64,000 nt of DNA from Burkholderiales bacterium (lineage in GTDB: Bacteria; Pseudomonadota; Gammaproteobacteria; Burkholderiales; JAHFRG01), in assembly GCA_035543335.1 (NCBI GenBank), contig DASZZH010000003.1, positions 1 through 64,000 on the forward strand, given 5' to 3'. Position 1 is the stretch's first letter. Every line of letters begins with the position of its first letter. The translations under genes and the position numbers were made by a program. The notes beneath the pieces are model-generated. The model searched no databases. It was given only the letters and a program-made list of their open reading frames with translations, and was not told the DNA's origin. Shown in pieces: positions 1 to 9,325 of this stretch.

Positions 1-304
1 AGGCGCGCGACGAAGGTCGTACTCGAAGTACGACACCGAGGAGGGCCCGCGCAGCGTCCGCACCTGCGAAGCTGTGCAGTGAAGCGGGCCAGCGCTCGCC
101 TTCGCGGTCGCATGTGTCGAGGCTCCACGCTCCGGCGAGCACGACGCAGACACCGTATTTTGCCGCAACCCGGAGGGGGCAATCCGTGCGCATGACTTTG
201 TTGTTCGTCGCTGATTTGGCCTCTACCAAACGGTGCTCCTCACGCCTCGCCCTGCACCCGAATTGCGCACCGTCGCAACCGCGTGGGACTTAATCAGAGG
301 TTCC
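1..304. repeat. Dispersed 19-bp-TIR element, copy 1 (cut by window edge)
   Basis: The first 180 bases match the interior of the copy at 59384-60070 with scattered differences. The right end at 286-304 is the inverted-repeat end GGACTTAATCAGAGGTTCC, also found at the right end of the other two copies. The left end lies outside the window. A hairpin near positions 17-35 (arms GTCGTACT and AGTACGAC) is kept in altered form in the other copies. No transposase is encoded, so this is a non-autonomous element or an extragenic repeat. Confidence 0.8.
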
Positions 305-971
305 CTAACCACGGCAGCAATTCCCGGATATCGTCCAAGCAGGCAAAAGGAGAAAGCTCAATCAGGCTTTGTTTCGGGTGAGCACCATAACTCACCGCGA
401 GCGAGGCCACGCCGGCGTTTTTTGCCATCTGCAAATCATGGGTGGTGTCGCCTATCATCAGCGTTTTTTCGGCAGCCACATCCATTTCCTCAATCAATTC
501 CAGCAACATGCCGGGGTGCGGCTTGGAAAAACATTCATCTGCGCAGCGCGAAGCGTGGAAATAGCGGCCCAGACCGGTTTCCTGAAAATCACGATTCAAA
601 CCTTTGCGGCTCTTGCCGGTCGCCACCGCGAGCAGGAATCCCACTTGATGCAAAGCTTGCAAAGTTTCGTTGACCCCGGGAAAAACCGGGATCGGCGCCT
701 GTAGCGAAAGAAAATGACGACGATAGCGCTCCACCATTTGCGGGTAATCGTCGGGCGAAAAGTCGGGCAGCAAATGCGCCAGCGCCTCCCTGAAACCCAG
801 GCCGATGATGTGTTTCACCTCTAGCGGATTGGGAACGGGCAGGCCGAAATCATCGCATGCCGGCTGCATCGAAGCGACGATGAGGTCGGCGGAATCGGTG
901 AGCGTTCCGTCCCAGTCGAAAACCAGAAGATGGAAACGCTCCGGCTTCACCGCCGATTCAATCCGGTTCAA
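294..971 (-). CDS. gph: HAD-family phosphatase, phosphoglycolate phosphatase-like
   Basis: This 225-residue protein has the HAD motifs in order: the DWDGTLTDS nucleophile loop near residue 19, a threonine/serine motif (ATGKS) near 117, the lysine of SKPHPGM near 148, and GDTTHD near 173. It probably dephosphorylates a small phosphosugar such as 2-phosphoglycolate in the cytoplasm; the substrate cannot be read from sequence. It overlaps the rluC stop by 4 bases (ATGA), so the two are translationally coupled. Its last residues (GNL) and stop codon are encoded by the inverted-repeat end of the adjoining repeat element, so the native C-terminus has been replaced or trimmed. Confidence 0.85.
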   Translation of the reverse strand: MNRIESAVKPERFHLLVFDWDGTLTDSADLIVASMQPACDDFGLPVPNPLEVKHIIGLGFREALAHLLPDFSPDDYPQMVERYRRHFLSLQAPIPVFPGVNETLQALHQVGFLLAVATGKSRKGLNRDFQETGLGRYFHASRCADECFSKPHPGMLLELIEEMDVAAEKTLMIGDTTHDLQMAKNAGVASLAVSYGAHPKQSLIELSPFACLDDIRELLPWLGNL

Positions 972-1912
972 GCGCGTTCCCCCAGCTGCTGGACAAAGCG
1001 TTGCAGATCTTCTGGCAGAGGTGCTTCCAGTTCCAGCACTGCGCCGCTTTTCGGGTGTTTTAGCGCTACTCTGCAGGCATGGAGAAACATGCGCTTCAAA
1101 CCCTGCTTGGCCAATTCGCGGTTTAAAGTGAAATCCCCATATTTGTCATCGCCCGCTATGGGGAAGCCGAGATGGGCAAGATGCGCGCGAATTTGATGCG
1201 TGCGCCCAGTTTTAAGCTCGGCTTCGAGAAGACTGTAATCTCGAAAGTTTTGTCGCAGAAAAAACAACGTATGCGCGGCTTGACCGCCTTCTTTCACCGA
1301 TACGCGCCGTTCACCCGCTGCCGTGACGTATTTATTGAGAGGCAGTTTGACGCTTTGCCTGGTGTTTACCCACCGGCCCCTGACCAGTACCAGATAACGC
1401 TTTTCCACCTCGCCTTCGCGCAGCATCCGATGCACGGAAGTCAACGCGCTGCGTTTTTTGGCCAAAATCAGGATGCCGGAGGTTTCCCGGTCAAGGCGGT
1501 GCACCAGTTCGAGAAACCTCGGCTTGGGTTCGTACGCCCTTAACTGCTCAATGACGCCGAAGCTCACGCCGCTGCCGCCATGCACGGCTAATCCCGCGGG
1601 CTTGTTGATTACCAGAAGACAATCGTCTTCGTATAAGACCTGGAATACAAGCTTTGGCGGCAGCGCGGCAGATTTTGCGGCAGAACGGGCAATGCGTATT
1701 GGTGGAATACGCAGTTTGTCGCCCGCCTGCAGGCGGTAGGTCGGATCTACCCGCCGGCTGTTTACCCGCACTTCACCACTGCGCAAAATCCGGTAAATAT
1801 GGCTTCTAGGAACTCCTTTTAAAACCTTCGCCAAATAATTGTCTATACGCTGGTTTTCACCTTCTTCGCCGACCGTTCCCTGGGAAACGGAGTCTTTGCT
1901 TAAATCATGCAT
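968..1912 (-). CDS. rluC: 23S rRNA pseudouridine synthase, RluC type
   Basis: The protein has 314 residues. An N-terminal S4 RNA-binding domain (about residues 20-80, RIDNYLAKVLKGVPRSHIY) is followed by the RluA-family catalytic domain. The signature HRLDRETSG contains the catalytic aspartate. RluC makes pseudouridines 955, 2504 and 2580 (E. coli numbering) of 23S rRNA. It lies divergent to rne, as in many betaproteobacteria, and is followed by the HAD phosphatase with a 4-base overlap. RluC and RluD are close relatives; the rne neighbour favours RluC. Confidence 0.9.
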   Translation of the reverse strand: MHDLSKDSVSQGTVGEEGENQRIDNYLAKVLKGVPRSHIYRILRSGEVRVNSRRVDPTYRLQAGDKLRIPPIRIARSAAKSAALPPKLVFQVLYEDDCLLVINKPAGLAVHGGSGVSFGVIEQLRAYEPKPRFLELVHRLDRETSGILILAKKRSALTSVHRMLREGEVEKRYLVLVRGRWVNTRQSVKLPLNKYVTAAGERRVSVKEGGQAAHTLFFLRQNFRDYSLLEAELKTGRTHQIRAHLAHLGFPIAGDDKYGDFTLNRELAKQGLKRMFLHACRVALKHPKSGAVLELEAPLPEDLQRFVQQLGERA

Positions 1913-2268
1913 TTTGCTTATACTGGAAATTCATGGTTTACCCGTGCCGGAGGTATTTAAGATCCACCGGCCCAGCGGTTCGGTGCCAAGTGCCTGAATC
2001 CATTGTAAAACCTGACAAGCTGGTTAACTCCGCTCACCACCTTTAAAGATTAAAGTAGCGAAAACAATTATTGGATTACGCGCTCCTAGCAGATTTTCAA
2101 ATCCTGAAACGAATAAACAGGATTTTAATGACAAACCCGTTGAGTGAATTGTCTATATCAGTCGATCCTGAAGTCATAATGAGCACCTGACAAATACTCA
2201 AATACACACCGCTATTATAGCGGCGTTGAGGGCTTGCCCTGCCCGTGTTGAGCGCGGGAGAGCATAAA
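1913..2268 (+). other. rluC-rne intergenic region and probable long rne 5' leader
   Basis: There are 356 bases without a convincing gene between the divergent rluC and rne. A perfect hairpin (CCGCTA, loop TTA, TAGCGG) lies at 2209-2223, about 45 bases before the rne start. RNase E of enterobacteria controls its own mRNA through a long structured leader, and this position fits a similar arrangement, but that is inference. I could not choose a promoter with confidence. Confidence 0.45.
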
Positions 2269-4668
2269 ATGAAACGCATGTTGTTCAACGCGACGCAATC
2301 CGAAGAGTTGCGCGTCGCAATAGTCGATGGCCAAAAACTCATCGACCTTGATATTGAATCCGCAGGCAAAGAGCAGCGCAAAAGCAATATCTACAAGGGT
2401 GTTATCACCCGCATCGAACCCAGCCTGGAGGCCGCCTTTATGGACTACGGCGGCGAGCGCCATGGGTTCCTCCCCTTCAAGGAAGTCGCACGCGCCTGGT
2501 TCCATACCGACATTGATCCTGCCCGCGCACGCATCCAGGATGTGCTGCGCGAGGGTCAGGAGCTGATCGTCCAGGTTGATAAAGACGAGCGCGGCAATAA
2601 AGGAGCGGCGCTGACCACCTTTATCAGCCTCGCCGGCCGCTACATCGTTTTGATGCCCAACAACCCGCGCGGCGGCGGGGTGTCGCGACGCATCGAGGGC
2701 GAAGAGCGCAACGAGCTTAGGGACGTCATGGCCCGGCTCGAAGTGCCACAAGGCATGAGCATCATTGGCCGCACCGCCGGCATCGACAGGAACCTCGAAG
2801 AACTGCAGTGGGATTTGAACTATCTGCTGCAGTTGTGGGAAGCGATCGAGAACGCCGCCAAGACAGAAAAGGCACCCTCGCTGATTTACCTCGAAAGCAG
2901 CCTGGTGGTGCGGGCGATCCGCGACTACTTCCACCACGATATCGGCGAAATCCTGATCGACACCGAAGAGATTCAAGAGCAGGCGCGGCAGTTCATGAGC
3001 CACGTGATGCCGGGCAACGTCAACCGCATCAAGCTTTACAAAGACGACGTGCCGCTGTTTTCGCGCTTCCAGATCGAGCATCAGATCGAAACCGCGTTCG
3101 CCCGCCAGGTGCTGCTGCCTTCCGGCGGCGCGGTTATCATAGATCATACCGAGGCGATGGTATCGATCGACGTCAATTCGGCGCGCGCCACGCGCGGCGC
3201 CGACATCGAGCAGACCGCGCTGAACACCAATCTAGAAGCGGCAGATGAAATTGCGCGGCAACTGCGTCTGCGCGACTTGGGCGGCCTGATCGTGATTGAT
3301 TTCATCGACATGGAAATCCAACGCAATCAACGTGAAGTGGAAAACCGGCTGCGCGAAGCGTTGCGCTATGACCGCGCCCGCGTACAAATGGGCAAGATAT
3401 CGCGCTTTGGCCTGCTGGAACTATCACGCCAGCGCCTGCAGCCCAGCTTGGGCGAGACCAGCCATATGCCCTGCCCCCGCTGCCACGGCACCGGCCATAT
3501 CCGCGGCACCGAGTCCACCGCGCTCCACATCCTGAGAATCATTCAAGAAGAAGCTATGAAGGAGAACACTGCGGCGATACACGCGCAAGTGCCGGTGGAT
3601 GTCGCCACCTTTCTGTTGAATGAAAAGCGCGCCGATATTCATCGCATCGAGGCACGCTTCCGGGCCAACGTTTTGCTGATTCCCAATATTCATCTGGAAA
3701 CACCGAATTACAACGTCTCCCGCCTGCGCCACGATGAAATGGGACAGATCGAAGCTACTGCGAGCTACAGCATGGTGGAAATGCCAGTCGAAGAAGAGAA
3801 AACGCTCGTTACGCCCCAGGAAACGAAACCGGTCCGCCCGCAAGCGGCGGTGCAAGGCATTACTCCGCAGCAACCCGCCCCGGTGAGGGTAACGGCCAAG
3901 CCGACTTTAATCGCCAAGATACTGAGCTGGTTCAAACACGATGAGAAAAAGAAAGAGGAAACGCAGCCCAAGCCAAAGCCGCCCATGCGCAACCGCAGTC
4001 GCGGTCGCGGCCGGCGCGAACGTTTCGAACAGCGCACGGGCCAGCGCAACCGTCATGAAGCTGAAGCGGCGACAAGGCCTGCTCAAGCACAGCAACCGCG
4101 CACGCATGAGCGCCCCGATAATCCGCAGCAGAAAAACCGCGCGCCGCAGCCAAGACTTGAAGCCAAGGCTGATAATCGGCCTGAAAGACCCGAGCCTCAA
4201 CGCGAAGCAGGCGAACATCGCGGAAAGCGCGGCCGGCGCGGAGGCAAGCAGCGCGGCGAGCGCAGAAGCGAGGGGTATTCCCCGCAGGCGGAACCAGCGT
4301 TAAAACCGGTAAACATTATCGCTCCGGTAACGGCGCAGGAAGCTGCGGCTCAACCGAGAGAATTAGCGCAGGAAGCGCCTGCGCCGATAAATGTTCCGTC
4401 ACCCGCACCAATCGAGCATCTCGCTCGTGTGCAGGCGGAAACGCCGGTCACCAGTGAGTTATCGCCGCAAGCTAACGCAGTGCTGGATTCCTACGATATC
4501 GGCGAGCCAAACGATCTGGTGCAAATTGAAACCCAGCCGGAAAAACTGAAAGACGCGGAAAACCAGGCGGAAGAAATGGCGGCAACACAAACGCGGACTC
4601 CACGCCCCAGACCCGCTCCCGCTCCAGCCGAAGACGAACCTTTGGTGCAGGTGGAAACCCACAAATAA
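2269..4668 (+). CDS. rne: Ribonuclease E
   Basis: This 799-residue protein is the endoribonuclease that starts mRNA decay and processes rRNA and tRNA at the inner membrane. The start at 2269 ([10 protein letters not shown]) has GGGAG just upstream and matches the family; an in-frame GTG at 2245 is less likely. The S1 domain comes first (about 35-120). The catalytic DNase-I-like domain has the metal-binding aspartates in SIDVNSAR and VIDFIDM, and the Zn-link CPRCHGTG follows. The C-terminal third is rich in Arg, Pro, Gln and Glu, the usual disordered scaffold for degradosome partners and RNA. marC follows 11 bases downstream. Confidence 0.96.
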   Translation: MKRMLFNATQSEELRVAIVDGQKLIDLDIESAGKEQRKSNIYKGVITRIEPSLEAAFMDYGGERHGFLPFKEVARAWFHTDIDPARARIQDVLREGQELIVQVDKDERGNKGAALTTFISLAGRYIVLMPNNPRGGGVSRRIEGEERNELRDVMARLEVPQGMSIIGRTAGIDRNLEELQWDLNYLLQLWEAIENAAKTEKAPSLIYLESSLVVRAIRDYFHHDIGEILIDTEEIQEQARQFMSHVMPGNVNRIKLYKDDVPLFSRFQIEHQIETAFARQVLLPSGGAVIIDHTEAMVSIDVNSARATRGADIEQTALNTNLEAADEIARQLRLRDLGGLIVIDFIDMEIQRNQREVENRLREALRYDRARVQMGKISRFGLLELSRQRLQPSLGETSHMPCPRCHGTGHIRGTESTALHILRIIQEEAMKENTAAIHAQVPVDVATFLLNEKRADIHRIEARFRANVLLIPNIHLETPNYNVSRLRHDEMGQIEATASYSMVEMPVEEEKTLVTPQETKPVRPQAAVQGITPQQPAPVRVTAKPTLIAKILSWFKHDEKKKEETQPKPKPPMRNRSRGRGRRERFEQRTGQRNRHEAEAATRPAQAQQPRTHERPDNPQQKNRAPQPRLEAKADNRPERPEPQREAGEHRGKRGRRGGKQRGERRSEGYSPQAEPALKPVNIIAPVTAQEAAAQPRELAQEAPAPINVPSPAPIEHLARVQAETPVTSELSPQANAVLDSYDIGEPNDLVQIETQPEKLKDAENQAEEMAATQTRTPRPRPAPAPAEDEPLVQVETHK

Positions 4669-4679
4669 CGGAAGCAGTC

Positions 4680-5288
4680 ATGGATATTTCCTTCGTTTCA
4701 GCCACCATTTTGCTGCTGCTGGTGGTTGATCCGTTCGGGAACGTCCCGATTTTCGTCGCGGCGCTCGCGCGCACGGAAGCTTCGCGCAAACTCAAAATCA
4801 TCCTGAGGGAATGCGCGATTGCCTACGCCGTGCTGCTTGCCTTCATGTTCGTCGGTGCGCCTTTCATGCGTGTGCTGAATCTTTCGCAAAGCTCGCTCGG
4901 CATCGCCGGTGGCGTGATTCTGTTTTTGATCGCGCTGCGCATGATATTCCTTCACCCCGGCGGAATTTTCGGCGACAAAGTGGACCGAGAGCCTTTCATC
5001 GTTCCGCTCGCGATTCCTTCGATTGCCGGCCCTTCGGCGCTCGCGACGGTACTGCTGCTGGTTTCCAGGGAGCCCGAGCGCATCGCTGATTGGATAATCG
5101 CGCTCAGCCTCACACTCGGCATTGCAACTTCGGTGCTGGTATTCGCCGAGCGCATCAGCCGGCTCGTCGGCGATCGTGGTGTTCAGGCTTTTCAGCGCTT
5201 GATGGGTTTGATTCTGACCGCGATCGCGGTGGAAATGTTGTTGCGTGGCATCGAGCAATTCGTGCGTCAATTGCCCAAGCCCGTTTAA
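4680..5288 (+). CDS. MarC-family integral membrane protein
   Basis: The protein has 202 residues with about six hydrophobic segments and the MarC/UPF0056 opening (ATILLLLVVDPFGNVPIF). The conserved proline-rich helix IVPLAIPSIAGPSALAT lies near residue 107. MarC proteins are inner-membrane proteins once linked to multiple antibiotic resistance; their transport substrate is not established. The gene begins 11 bases after rne with GGAAG as ribosome-binding site, so it is probably co-transcribed. It converges on the phosphatase gene. Confidence 0.9.
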   Translation: MDISFVSATILLLLVVDPFGNVPIFVAALARTEASRKLKIILRECAIAYAVLLAFMFVGAPFMRVLNLSQSSLGIAGGVILFLIALRMIFLHPGGIFGDKVDREPFIVPLAIPSIAGPSALATVLLLVSREPERIADWIIALSLTLGIATSVLVFAERISRLVGDRGVQAFQRLMGLILTAIAVEMLLRGIEQFVRQLPKPV

Positions 5289-5306
5289 TCAAACCCGGCT
5301 TTCGAG

Positions 5307-5777
5307 CTACCGGCTCAAGCGCATGACCAGACCTTCCACTGCATCCTCCAGCATATCCAGCACCCGCTCGAAAGCAAGGGTGTCGCCTGAATATGGGTCG
5401 GGAATTTCCCAGCCCGGGTAATTGCTGCTGAATTGCGTGACCAATGTGAGCTTGTGCAGGCATTCCGGCGGGCACGCCCTTTTCAATATCGCCAGATTGC
5501 CTTTATCCATCGCCAGGATGAAATTAAAAGTTTCGAAATCACTCATCGTCACCTGGCGCGCGCACATTCTTTCCATGCCGTAACCCCTGTGCTCCGCCGC
5601 TGCTTGCGCCCGTGCATCGGGCGCGCTGCCGAGATTGAAATCGTGGGTCCCCGCCGAATCCGCGCTGAAGGCATGTTCTAGACCCGCTTGCTGAATGCGC
5701 CGACGGAACACCGCCTCCGCAGTGGGCGAACGGCAGATGTTGCCCGTGCATACAAACAAGATTCTGATTCTTTGCAT
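5307..5777 (-). CDS. Low-molecular-weight protein tyrosine phosphatase
   Basis: This 156-residue protein has the P-loop CTGNICRSP near residue 10 (the CX5R signature) and the general-acid motif DPYSG near 127. These are the hallmarks of LMW-PTP. Such enzymes remove phosphate from tyrosine on kinases or polysaccharide-export regulators, or act on small aryl phosphates. No exopolysaccharide genes lie nearby, so the partner is unknown. It is convergent with marC, with 18 bases between them. Confidence 0.93.
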   Translation of the reverse strand: MQRIRILFVCTGNICRSPTAEAVFRRRIQQAGLEHAFSADSAGTHDFNLGSAPDARAQAAAEHRGYGMERMCARQVTMSDFETFNFILAMDKGNLAILKRACPPECLHKLTLVTQFSSNYPGWEIPDPYSGDTLAFERVLDMLEDAVEGLVMRLSR

Positions 5778-5799
5778 ATTGATCGCAAATTAATGGTGA

Positions 5800-6342
5800 T
5801 TACACCAGCTGCTTTTGCGCTGTAGCTGGTGATTGGATCCCGGCGTCATCTTTAGGCGCAAGCTGATTTAACAGGCTGGACTCGCGTTGGTAAAAACCTT
5901 CAGTGTGAAAGCTCTCCGGCAGCTTGAGCAACTCATAATCCAGATGATGACAAAGTTCGTGCAACAATGTTCTCAGGAAGGTTCGAAACGCCACAACCTG
6001 CCGGCGTCGGACGGTGCGCATCCAGATCTCGACGTGCGCCGGCTTGCCGCCATCCCCCGGTGTATAAAGCCCGTGCAACTCGCCCCAGTGCCCGCGCGGG
6101 CGTACGGCGTGGACCGCTACTGAAACCGGCGGCACCTTAAGCGCTGCTGTCAGGTTATCCAGGATTTGCCGGCAAACGGTTTGCGCTTCCTTCAAATCGT
6201 CCTGCTTGAGGGCACGGGCCAGCGTTCCCAGCGGCAAAATCGGACGTAACTTCGGTAGCAAAGGAATAAAACGGACCTCGTCACTGCGGCGGTAAATTCG
6301 CCTTTGTTCCTCGTTCAGTCGTCGGTAATAAGCGAAAGGCAC
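5800..6342 (-). CDS. SprT-like or zincin-type metallopeptidase-like protein
   Basis: The protein has 180 residues. HELCHHLDYE near residue 129 is a HExxH zinc-binding motif of the gluzincin/zincin type, and a glutamate further on (TEGFYQRES) could be the third ligand. The N-terminal half is predicted helical and carries no other motif I recognise. No signal peptide is seen, so it is likely cytoplasmic. It resembles small conserved proteins annotated as SprT-like or hypothetical. The start at 6342 is the first methionine; no strong alternative is seen. Confidence 0.6.
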   Translation of the reverse strand: MPFAYYRRLNEEQRRIYRRSDEVRFIPLLPKLRPILPLGTLARALKQDDLKEAQTVCRQILDNLTAALKVPPVSVAVHAVRPRGHWGELHGLYTPGDGGKPAHVEIWMRTVRRRQVVAFRTFLRTLLHELCHHLDYELLKLPESFHTEGFYQRESSLLNQLAPKDDAGIQSPATAQKQLV

Positions 6343-6364
6343 GTAAAATCAACCGGCTGTTGTC

Positions 6365-7114
6365 TTAGTCTAGATACACCCACTTGAGAATCCACCGCAC
6401 CCTTCGTCCAGGAACATGGCGGCTTTCGCTTAACTCCTTAGCGGCAGCCTTGCAGGCGTTTTTCAAGTCGGCATGATCTCTGTGGATCGCAACGAGAAAA
6501 ACCACATATGATGTAAAAAATGCGTGTGTTTCCGCAGCATTTGTGTGAACCTTGAGATTAGCTAATTGCTTTTGAATGAAAGAATTCCGTGGCTCGCGCC
6601 GGAAATGTTGATAAATGATCAATGATCTTTTTTTGGCAACGCGCTCCACTTCGTCCCAGTAAAGATACTTCGATGAGTCTTTTCCTCCGTACCCAACTGA
6701 ATCAGTCTCAAGCCCATTATCGGGATCTAGAAAAATTAAGTTTACGTCTTGCTCACCGAATTTCTCCTGCATAAATTTGAAGTATTCTCCGCGTTTGGCC
6801 GCCGAATCCCCTAAAGGATAAGAAAAATAGGTCGCATTCCTCAATAAGTTGTGAATCCCGGCATCTTTGACACTTCGACCTCGTCGAGGTCGATCCGATT
6901 TTTTAAGTTTTTTGAAAAGTTCTGGATCGTAAGCGCACCAGTTATGTTTTTTATCGCTGAGGTACTTGCGGAATTCGCCATCCTTACGTGAATCGTTTGA
7001 GGTCAACATCCAACAAACACTCAGCTTCATAGCCGAGCCGGGGTTCTCAAAAAGTAAGCGAAGCAATCCGTATTTACGGTAATCATTAACGTCGCCGAAA
7101 TACTGATTTTTCAT
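6365..7114 (-). CDS. Conserved hypothetical protein, AT-rich, probably acquired
   Basis: This 249-residue protein begins MKNQYFGDVNDYRKYGLLR, an opening I recognise from scattered hypothetical proteins in unrelated bacteria. The middle has a hydrophobic strand ending in LIFLDPDNGL, then YLYWDEVE and IIYQHFRR, a layout reminiscent of a Rossmann-type methyltransferase or a nuclease; this is weak. Base composition is clearly more AT-rich than the flanking uvrB and peptidase genes, and the codon choice differs. It sits as a single insert between two core genes, which suggests lateral transfer. Function unknown. Confidence 0.7.
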   Translation of the reverse strand: MKNQYFGDVNDYRKYGLLRLLFENPGSAMKLSVCWMLTSNDSRKDGEFRKYLSDKKHNWCAYDPELFKKLKKSDRPRRGRSVKDAGIHNLLRNATYFSYPLGDSAAKRGEYFKFMQEKFGEQDVNLIFLDPDNGLETDSVGYGGKDSSKYLYWDEVERVAKKRSLIIYQHFRREPRNSFIQKQLANLKVHTNAAETHAFFTSYVVFLVAIHRDHADLKNACKAAAKELSESRHVPGRRVRWILKWVYLD

Positions 7115-7123
7115 CCCTAAGGT

Positions 7124-9148
7124 CTATGTGGTTAGGCCAATAAATAATCGCTGCTTGAGTTCCTTCAGCTGGTCACGCAATTCTGCGGCGCGCTCGAATT
7201 CGAGATTCCTGGCGCAGGTTAGCATCTCTTTCTCCAGCCGCTTGACCTCGCGGGTCAATTCCTTTTCGCTCATGACTTTGTAGGCCGCTTCTTTCTGCGC
7301 CGCCTTCAGTTCCTGCTGCGCGGTGTCGAAATCATAAATACCGTCTATCATGTCCTTGATGCGCTTGCTCACCCCTTTCGGTGTAATGCCGCGCTGCTGG
7401 TTGTGGCGCACCTGCTTTTTGCGGCGCCGCTCAGTCTCATCAATCGCGCGCCGCATCGAACCGGTTACTCTATCGGCATAAAGAATCGCCGCGCCGTTGA
7501 TATGCCGCGCGGCGCGGCCTATGGTCTGAATCAGCGAACGCTCGGAGCGCAGGAAGCCTTCCTTGTCGGCATCGAGTATCGCCACCAGCGACACCTCGGG
7601 AATGTCCAGACCTTCGCGCAGCAGGTTGATCCCGACCAGCACATCGAACACCCCAAGCCGCAGGTCGCGTATGATTTCCACCCGCTCCACAGTTTCGATG
7701 TCCGAGTGCAGGTAACGCACCTTCACGCCGTGGTCGGCGAAATATTCAGTCAGGTCCTCGGCCATGCGCTTGGTGAGCGTAGTCACCAGAACGCGTTCGC
7801 CGGCCTTTGCCCGCACATTCACTTCGGATAGCAAATCATCCACCTGGGTCGCGGCCGGCCGGACTTCGAGACGCGGATCAACCAGCCCGGTGGGCCGTAC
7901 CACCTGCTCCACCACCTGCGCCGCATGCTCCCGCTCGTATTCGGCGGGCGTGGCGGAAACAAAAATCGCCTGGCGCATCACTTTCTGGAATTCGTCGAAA
8001 CGCAATGGGCGGTTGTCCAAGGCGGAAGGCAGGCGGAAACCGTAATCCACCAGGTTTTCCTTGCGCGAGCGGTCGCCGCGGTACATCCCGCCGAGCTGCG
8101 GGATCGTGACATGGCTTTCGTCGATAATCATCAACGCCTGGGGTGGCAGGTAATCGATCAGGGTCGGCGGCGGCTCGCCCTCCTTTCTGCCCGAGAGGTG
8201 GCGCGAATAATTCTCTATGCCTTTGCAAAAACCCAGTTCGTTCAGCATTTCCAAATCAAAGCGCGTGCGCTGCTCGATCCGTTGCGCTTCGACGAGCTTG
8301 TTGTGTTTCTGAAAATATTCGATCCGTTCGCGCAGTTCCAGCTTGATGGCCTCGATGGCGTGCAAGGTCGTGTCGCGCGGCGTGACATAATGGCTCGAGG
8401 GATAAACTGTGTAGCGTCCGACACGCTGCTCGATGTGGCCGGTCAGCGGATCAAACAGCGACAGGCTTTCCACTTCGTCGTCGAAAAGCGTGATGCGCAA
8501 AGCGGTTTCCGAGTTTTCCGCCGGGAAAACGTCCACCACGTCGCCGCGCACGCGGAACACGCCGCGGCGAAACTCAAGCTCGTTGCGCTCGTACTGCATT
8601 TCGGTGAGCCGCTTGATGATATCGCGTTGCGCGGTTTTCTCCTTTTCACGCAGATGCAGGATCATGCCGTGAAAATCCACCGGATCGCCGATGCCGTAAA
8701 TCGCCGAGACGGTGGCAACGATTATGCAATCCTCGCGCTCGAGCAGCGATTTGGTGGCGGAAAGCCGCATCTGCTCGATATGCTCGTTGATGCTCGAATC
8801 TTTCTCGATATACAAATCGCGCGAAGGCACATAGGCTTCCGGCTGGTAGTAGTCGTAATAAGAGACAAAGTACTCGATGGCGTTTTCAGGGAAGAACTCG
8901 CGGAATTCGGCGTAGAGCTGGGCGGCCAGCGTCTTGTTCGGCGCCAGCACCATCGCCGAGCGGCCAAGCCGGGCGATTACGTGGGCCATGGTGTAGGTTT
9001 TTCCCGAGCCGGTGACTCCTAGCAGTGTCTGGTAAACCAGGCCCTTCTCGATGCCCTCGGTGAGCTGCGCAATCGCTTCCGGCTGATCGCCCGCCGGCTC
9101 GAACGGTTGATGCAGGCGGTAAGGGCTATTGGGAAAAGTGACAATCAC
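7124..9148 (-). CDS. uvrB: UvrABC excinuclease subunit B
   Basis: This 674-residue protein is the damage-verifying helicase-like subunit of nucleotide excision repair; it takes over DNA from UvrA2 and recruits UvrC. Visible features are Walker A ([10 protein letters not shown]), the damage-probing beta-hairpin region ([12 protein letters not shown]), motif II DESHVT, motif VI around QTIGRAARH, and the C-terminal UVR domain ([22 protein letters not shown]). I chose the GTG at 9148, which gives the family's usual length. An upstream ATG at 9208 would add 20 residues encoded by the intergenic hairpin. It is divergent from the aminotransferase gene. Confidence 0.95.
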   Translation of the reverse strand: MIVTFPNSPYRLHQPFEPAGDQPEAIAQLTEGIEKGLVYQTLLGVTGSGKTYTMAHVIARLGRSAMVLAPNKTLAAQLYAEFREFFPENAIEYFVSYYDYYQPEAYVPSRDLYIEKDSSINEHIEQMRLSATKSLLEREDCIIVATVSAIYGIGDPVDFHGMILHLREKEKTAQRDIIKRLTEMQYERNELEFRRGVFRVRGDVVDVFPAENSETALRITLFDDEVESLSLFDPLTGHIEQRVGRYTVYPSSHYVTPRDTTLHAIEAIKLELRERIEYFQKHNKLVEAQRIEQRTRFDLEMLNELGFCKGIENYSRHLSGRKEGEPPPTLIDYLPPQALMIIDESHVTIPQLGGMYRGDRSRKENLVDYGFRLPSALDNRPLRFDEFQKVMRQAIFVSATPAEYEREHAAQVVEQVVRPTGLVDPRLEVRPAATQVDDLLSEVNVRAKAGERVLVTTLTKRMAEDLTEYFADHGVKVRYLHSDIETVERVEIIRDLRLGVFDVLVGINLLREGLDIPEVSLVAILDADKEGFLRSERSLIQTIGRAARHINGAAILYADRVTGSMRRAIDETERRRKKQVRHNQQRGITPKGVSKRIKDMIDGIYDFDTAQQELKAAQKEAAYKVMSEKELTREVKRLEKEMLTCARNLEFERAAELRDQLKELKQRLFIGLTT

Positions 9149-9185
9149 GGGTAGAATAACGACCCTTGTGTAAGTAACTGCGAGG

Positions 9186-9219
9186 TTGGGGTAGAGGTCG
9201 CGCAACACCTCTACCCCAA
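9186..9219. promoter_or_regulatory. Perfect 13-bp inverted repeat between uvrB and aspC
   Basis: TTGGGGTAGAGGT at 9186-9198 and its exact complement at 9207-9219 are separated by 8 bases. No T-run follows on either side, so it is not a good intrinsic terminator. Its place in a divergent intergenic region suggests an operator or an mRNA hairpin near the uvrB leader. Confidence 0.55.
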
Positions 9220-9325
9220 ATTGTGTCCGGCTTCACATTGGATCGTAAAACCTATCAAAGTTTTAAACATTTGATTTTAGCACGCCGGCTTTGCCTGGCG
9301 CCGCATCTGCCATAGAGGAAACCCA

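Noticed and set aside
7925-9022. Long plus-strand open frame (365 codons) opposite uvrB
   Set aside because: It is the mirror of a highly biased GC-rich gene. No family resemblance, and uvrB is certain.
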